This document shows positions 62,528-64,000 of a stretch of 64,000 bases of DNA, in pieces (positions within the stretch are counted from its first letter, which is position 1; each line of letters begins with the position of its first letter). The stretch covers positions 124,001 through 188,000 of the forward strand of contig NZ_JAHHXM010000001.1 in NCBI RefSeq assembly GCF_019037185.1, written 5' to 3'. Under the pieces are notes generated by a model that was given only the letters and a program-made list of their open reading frames with translations, ran no database searches and was not told the origin of the DNA. Origin of the DNA: Oceanobacillus caeni. GTDB lineage: Bacteria > Bacillota > Bacilli > Bacillales > Amphibacillaceae. Position numbers and translations under genes: made by a program.

Positions 62528-63436
62528 TTATTTCCATACGTATGGTGTTTGTTGGTATACATAGTAATTTAACCAGTTAGAGAAAAGCAGATGACTATGT
62601 GACCGCCAAGTATGTAGTGGACGTTTATTTACATCATCATTAGGAAAATAATTAACAGGTATATCTATATCTTTCCCACGTTCTAGGTCACGGTGATATT
62701 CATCTGAAAGTGTCATTGCGTCGTACTCCAAATGTCCAGTTATCATAATGTTTTTTGCATCTCTAGATATGATAATAAACGGCGCATCTTCCTCTGATTT
62801 CGAAAGTAAAAATAAATCTGGATGTGATTCAATTGCTTCTTTTGAATTACCGGTATGCCGAGAATGTGGAGCTTGGAATACTTCATCAAATCCTCTCACT
62901 AATTTTACTGTTGGATCTGCTATGGTATGTTCGAATACCCCGAAACATTTCCTAGGTAAATCATATTTCTCAATTCCGTAATGATAGTACAATGCGGCTT
63001 GTGCTCCCCAACAAATGTTTAATGTCGATGTAACATTTTCCTTTGCCCAATCCATAATTTGAGTAAGTTCATTCCAATAATTTACTTTCTCAAATTCCAA
63101 ATGCTCAATGGGTGCACCAGTAATAATTAATCCGTCATATCGATTATTCTTTACTTTTTCAAAAGTTGTATAGAAGGAATCTAAATGATAACTACTCACA
63201 TGAGTAGAGCGATGGGTCGCTGTCCTTAAAAAAGTAATATTTACTTGTAATGGCGTATTACCCAATAGTCGAAGTAACTGTAATTCTGTTTTTTCTTTTT
63301 CAGGCATTAAGTTTAAAATTAATATATTAAGTGGACGGATATCTTGTGTAAGCGCCCTATCCTCATCCATTACAAATATTTTTTCCTTATTTAATAGTTC
63401 ACGGGCTGGCAATTGTTTTGGTATATTAATCGGCAA
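62528..63436 (-). CDS. metA: Homoserine O-acetyltransferase, MetA family
   Basis: This protein of about 302 residues is Met[28 protein letters not shown] at the start, the nucleophile cysteine 142 in [18 protein letters not shown], and HSRHTG and GHLEYD in the second half. Residue 111 is glutamate (GAPIEHLEF); established work links glutamate here with acetyl-CoA use and glycine with succinyl-CoA, so the product should be O-acetylhomoserine for methionine synthesis. The start is TTG after GGGAG (nine bases), which gives the normal family length; upstream in-frame codons have no site. No S-box riboswitch is recognisable in the leader. Confidence 0.93.
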   Translation of the reverse strand: MPINIPKQLPARELLNKEKIFVMDEDRALTQDIRPLNILILNLMPEKEKTELQLLRLLGNTPLQVNITFLRTATHRSTHVSSYHLDSFYTTFEKVKNNRYDGLIITGAPIEHLEFEKVNYWNELTQIMDWAKENVTSTLNICWGAQAALYYHYGIEKYDLPRKCFGVFEHTIADPTVKLVRGFDEVFQAPHSRHTGNSKEAIESHPDLFLLSKSEEDAPFIIISRDAKNIMITGHLEYDAMTLSDEYHRDLERGKDIDIPVNYFPNDDVNKRPLHTWRSHSHLLFSNWLNYYVYQQTPYVWK

Positions 63437-63526
63437 CGAACATTTCTCCCTTCCCCAAATTATCTGAATGTTATATTCCATTATAAATTTAAAGTAGCCC
63501 CATGTCACCCTTCGATTCCTATACAT

Positions 63527-63879
63527 TTTTGTCGAAAAATATCTTTTACAGTCTAAATAACAGAAGAGAAGTAAAAATTCACTTCCCTTGGTTTAACTCC
63601 CATTCCCTATTATAATCGGGATTGATGAAACAATAAGAAGGTCTTGTAAATTTCCCGCTAAAATTATGAAAGCCATTCAAACATATGTAGAAAAACAAAC
63701 TTCTTTCGAAAAGCCAATAGAATTGGGAAGGACAATTGGAATTAGAAAAAAGTGAAAACTAGGTGATAAAAATCCTTCCATATTTTACTGAAAGATTTTT
63801 TATAAAATTTATGTATATTTATATATAGGATTGTGATATACTATTATTAACTTATTGATGTTCGTGTGCAATATTAGAA
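63527..63879. other. Leader/promoter region of metA, no gene found
   Basis: This stretch holds no convincing reading frame. On the minus strand TATAAT (63610-63615 region) could be the -10 of metA. I searched by eye for an S-box or T-box pattern and saw neither. Confidence 0.4.
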
Positions 63880-63917
63880 AACTTGGCATTCGCCAAGCCT
63901 TAGGTGAATGCCTAGTT
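63880..63917. terminator. Hairpin of the TTGGCATTC family, probable terminator
   Basis: GGCATTCGCC pairs with GGTGAATGCC (one G-T pair), with AACT/AGTT outside. On the minus strand AAGTTTTCT follows, and the gene ending at 63940 lies just before it. Same flank GTTGCACTTA as the hairpin at 39415. Confidence 0.65.
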
Positions 63918-63939
63918 GCACTTAAGCAGAAAGAAGGTC

Positions 63940-64000
63940 TCATGCTTTCCTTTCTGCCAAGTACTTAAATACTTCTTCAAAGTAATTATGGTCTTGGTTA
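63940..64000 (-). CDS. C-terminal end of an unknown gene
   Basis: The last 20 codons of a minus-strand frame read NQDHNYFEEVFKYLAERKA and stop at TGA, directly before the hairpin at 63880-63917. The composition and the terminator behind it make a real gene likely. Too little is visible to name it. Confidence 0.5.
   Translation of the reverse strand, partial: NQDHNYFEEVFKYLAERKA

Noticed and set aside
63437-63700. SAM (S-box) riboswitch in the metA leader
   Set aside because: The conserved S-box core and its stems are not visible; only a possible -10 element is seen.
1-64000. tRNA or rRNA genes
   Set aside because: No tRNA cloverleaf (GTTCGA loop with paired acceptor) or rRNA sequence was recognised by eye; a tRNAscan run would settle it.

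Overview
The window reads as chromosomal DNA of a low-GC Gram-positive spore former of the Bacillaceae, probably a halotolerant or alkaliphilic relative of Oceanobacillus, Ornithinibacillus or Virgibacillus. The evidence is AT-rich codon use, strong AGGAGG ribosome binding sites with many GTG and TTG starts, Bacillus-type genes (ycsI, xpaC, telA, coaW, pgcA, a UPF0182 protein, a DUF2187 protein, metA) and intergenic repeats of the kind seen in that family. The genus is an inference. Almost every gene is on the minus strand, so transcription runs from high to low coordinates.

From 1 to about 32.8 kb lies a large acyl-CoA catabolic island. It holds a FAS1/MaoC-like dehydratase (partial), four short-chain or medium-chain dehydrogenase types, two acyl-CoA dehydrogenases, a 3-hydroxyacyl-CoA dehydrogenase, four intact acyl-CoA ligases and one broken one, acetoacetyl-CoA synthetase with a GntP-type hydroxyacid permease, an intact acyl-CoA carboxyltransferase and a biotinyl carrier protein, a small-molecule phosphotransferase of the kind paired with acyl-CoA dehydrogenases, a Liv-type ABC importer with two substrate-binding proteins, and a broken sodium:solute symporter. 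A TetR-family gene (30.0-30.6 kb) sits inside it, and five copies of one 18-bp palindrome (ATACT-N8-AGTAT) lie in front of its transcription units. The most economical reading is a TetR-controlled regulon for an imported acid that is activated to its CoA ester and degraded to acetoacetate and acetyl-CoA; the substrate cannot be named from sequence. The island is partly decayed: a homopolymer frameshift in the symporter, a substrate-binding protein without its export signal, and a deletion scar that joins half a carboxyltransferase to a headless ligase.

From 32.8 to 39.7 kb a lone TnpB element with a downstream reRNA-like region abuts the remnant of a membrane protein gene, followed by a 5-oxoprolinase operon (NRAMP-type transporter, pxpB, pxpA, pxpC, ycsI). 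From 39.8 to 47 kb come telA/xpaC, coaW, an orphan AbiGi-like protein, a soluble ABC ATPase, an Hsp20 chaperone and pgcA. From 47.7 to 56.4 kb there is a peptide/nickel-type ABC importer next to genes for the nickel-pincer cofactor (larE, larC split into two genes with larB between them); no larA is in the window. The rest holds a UPF0182 membrane protein, a degenerate serine-recombinase-like protein, corA, a tandem array of hairpin repeats, two small proteins, metA, and the end of one more gene at the right edge.

The strongest unexplained signal is a dispersed structured repeat of about 150 bp. Five near-complete copies and one deleted copy are present, all in one orientation and each placed just upstream of a minus-strand gene.
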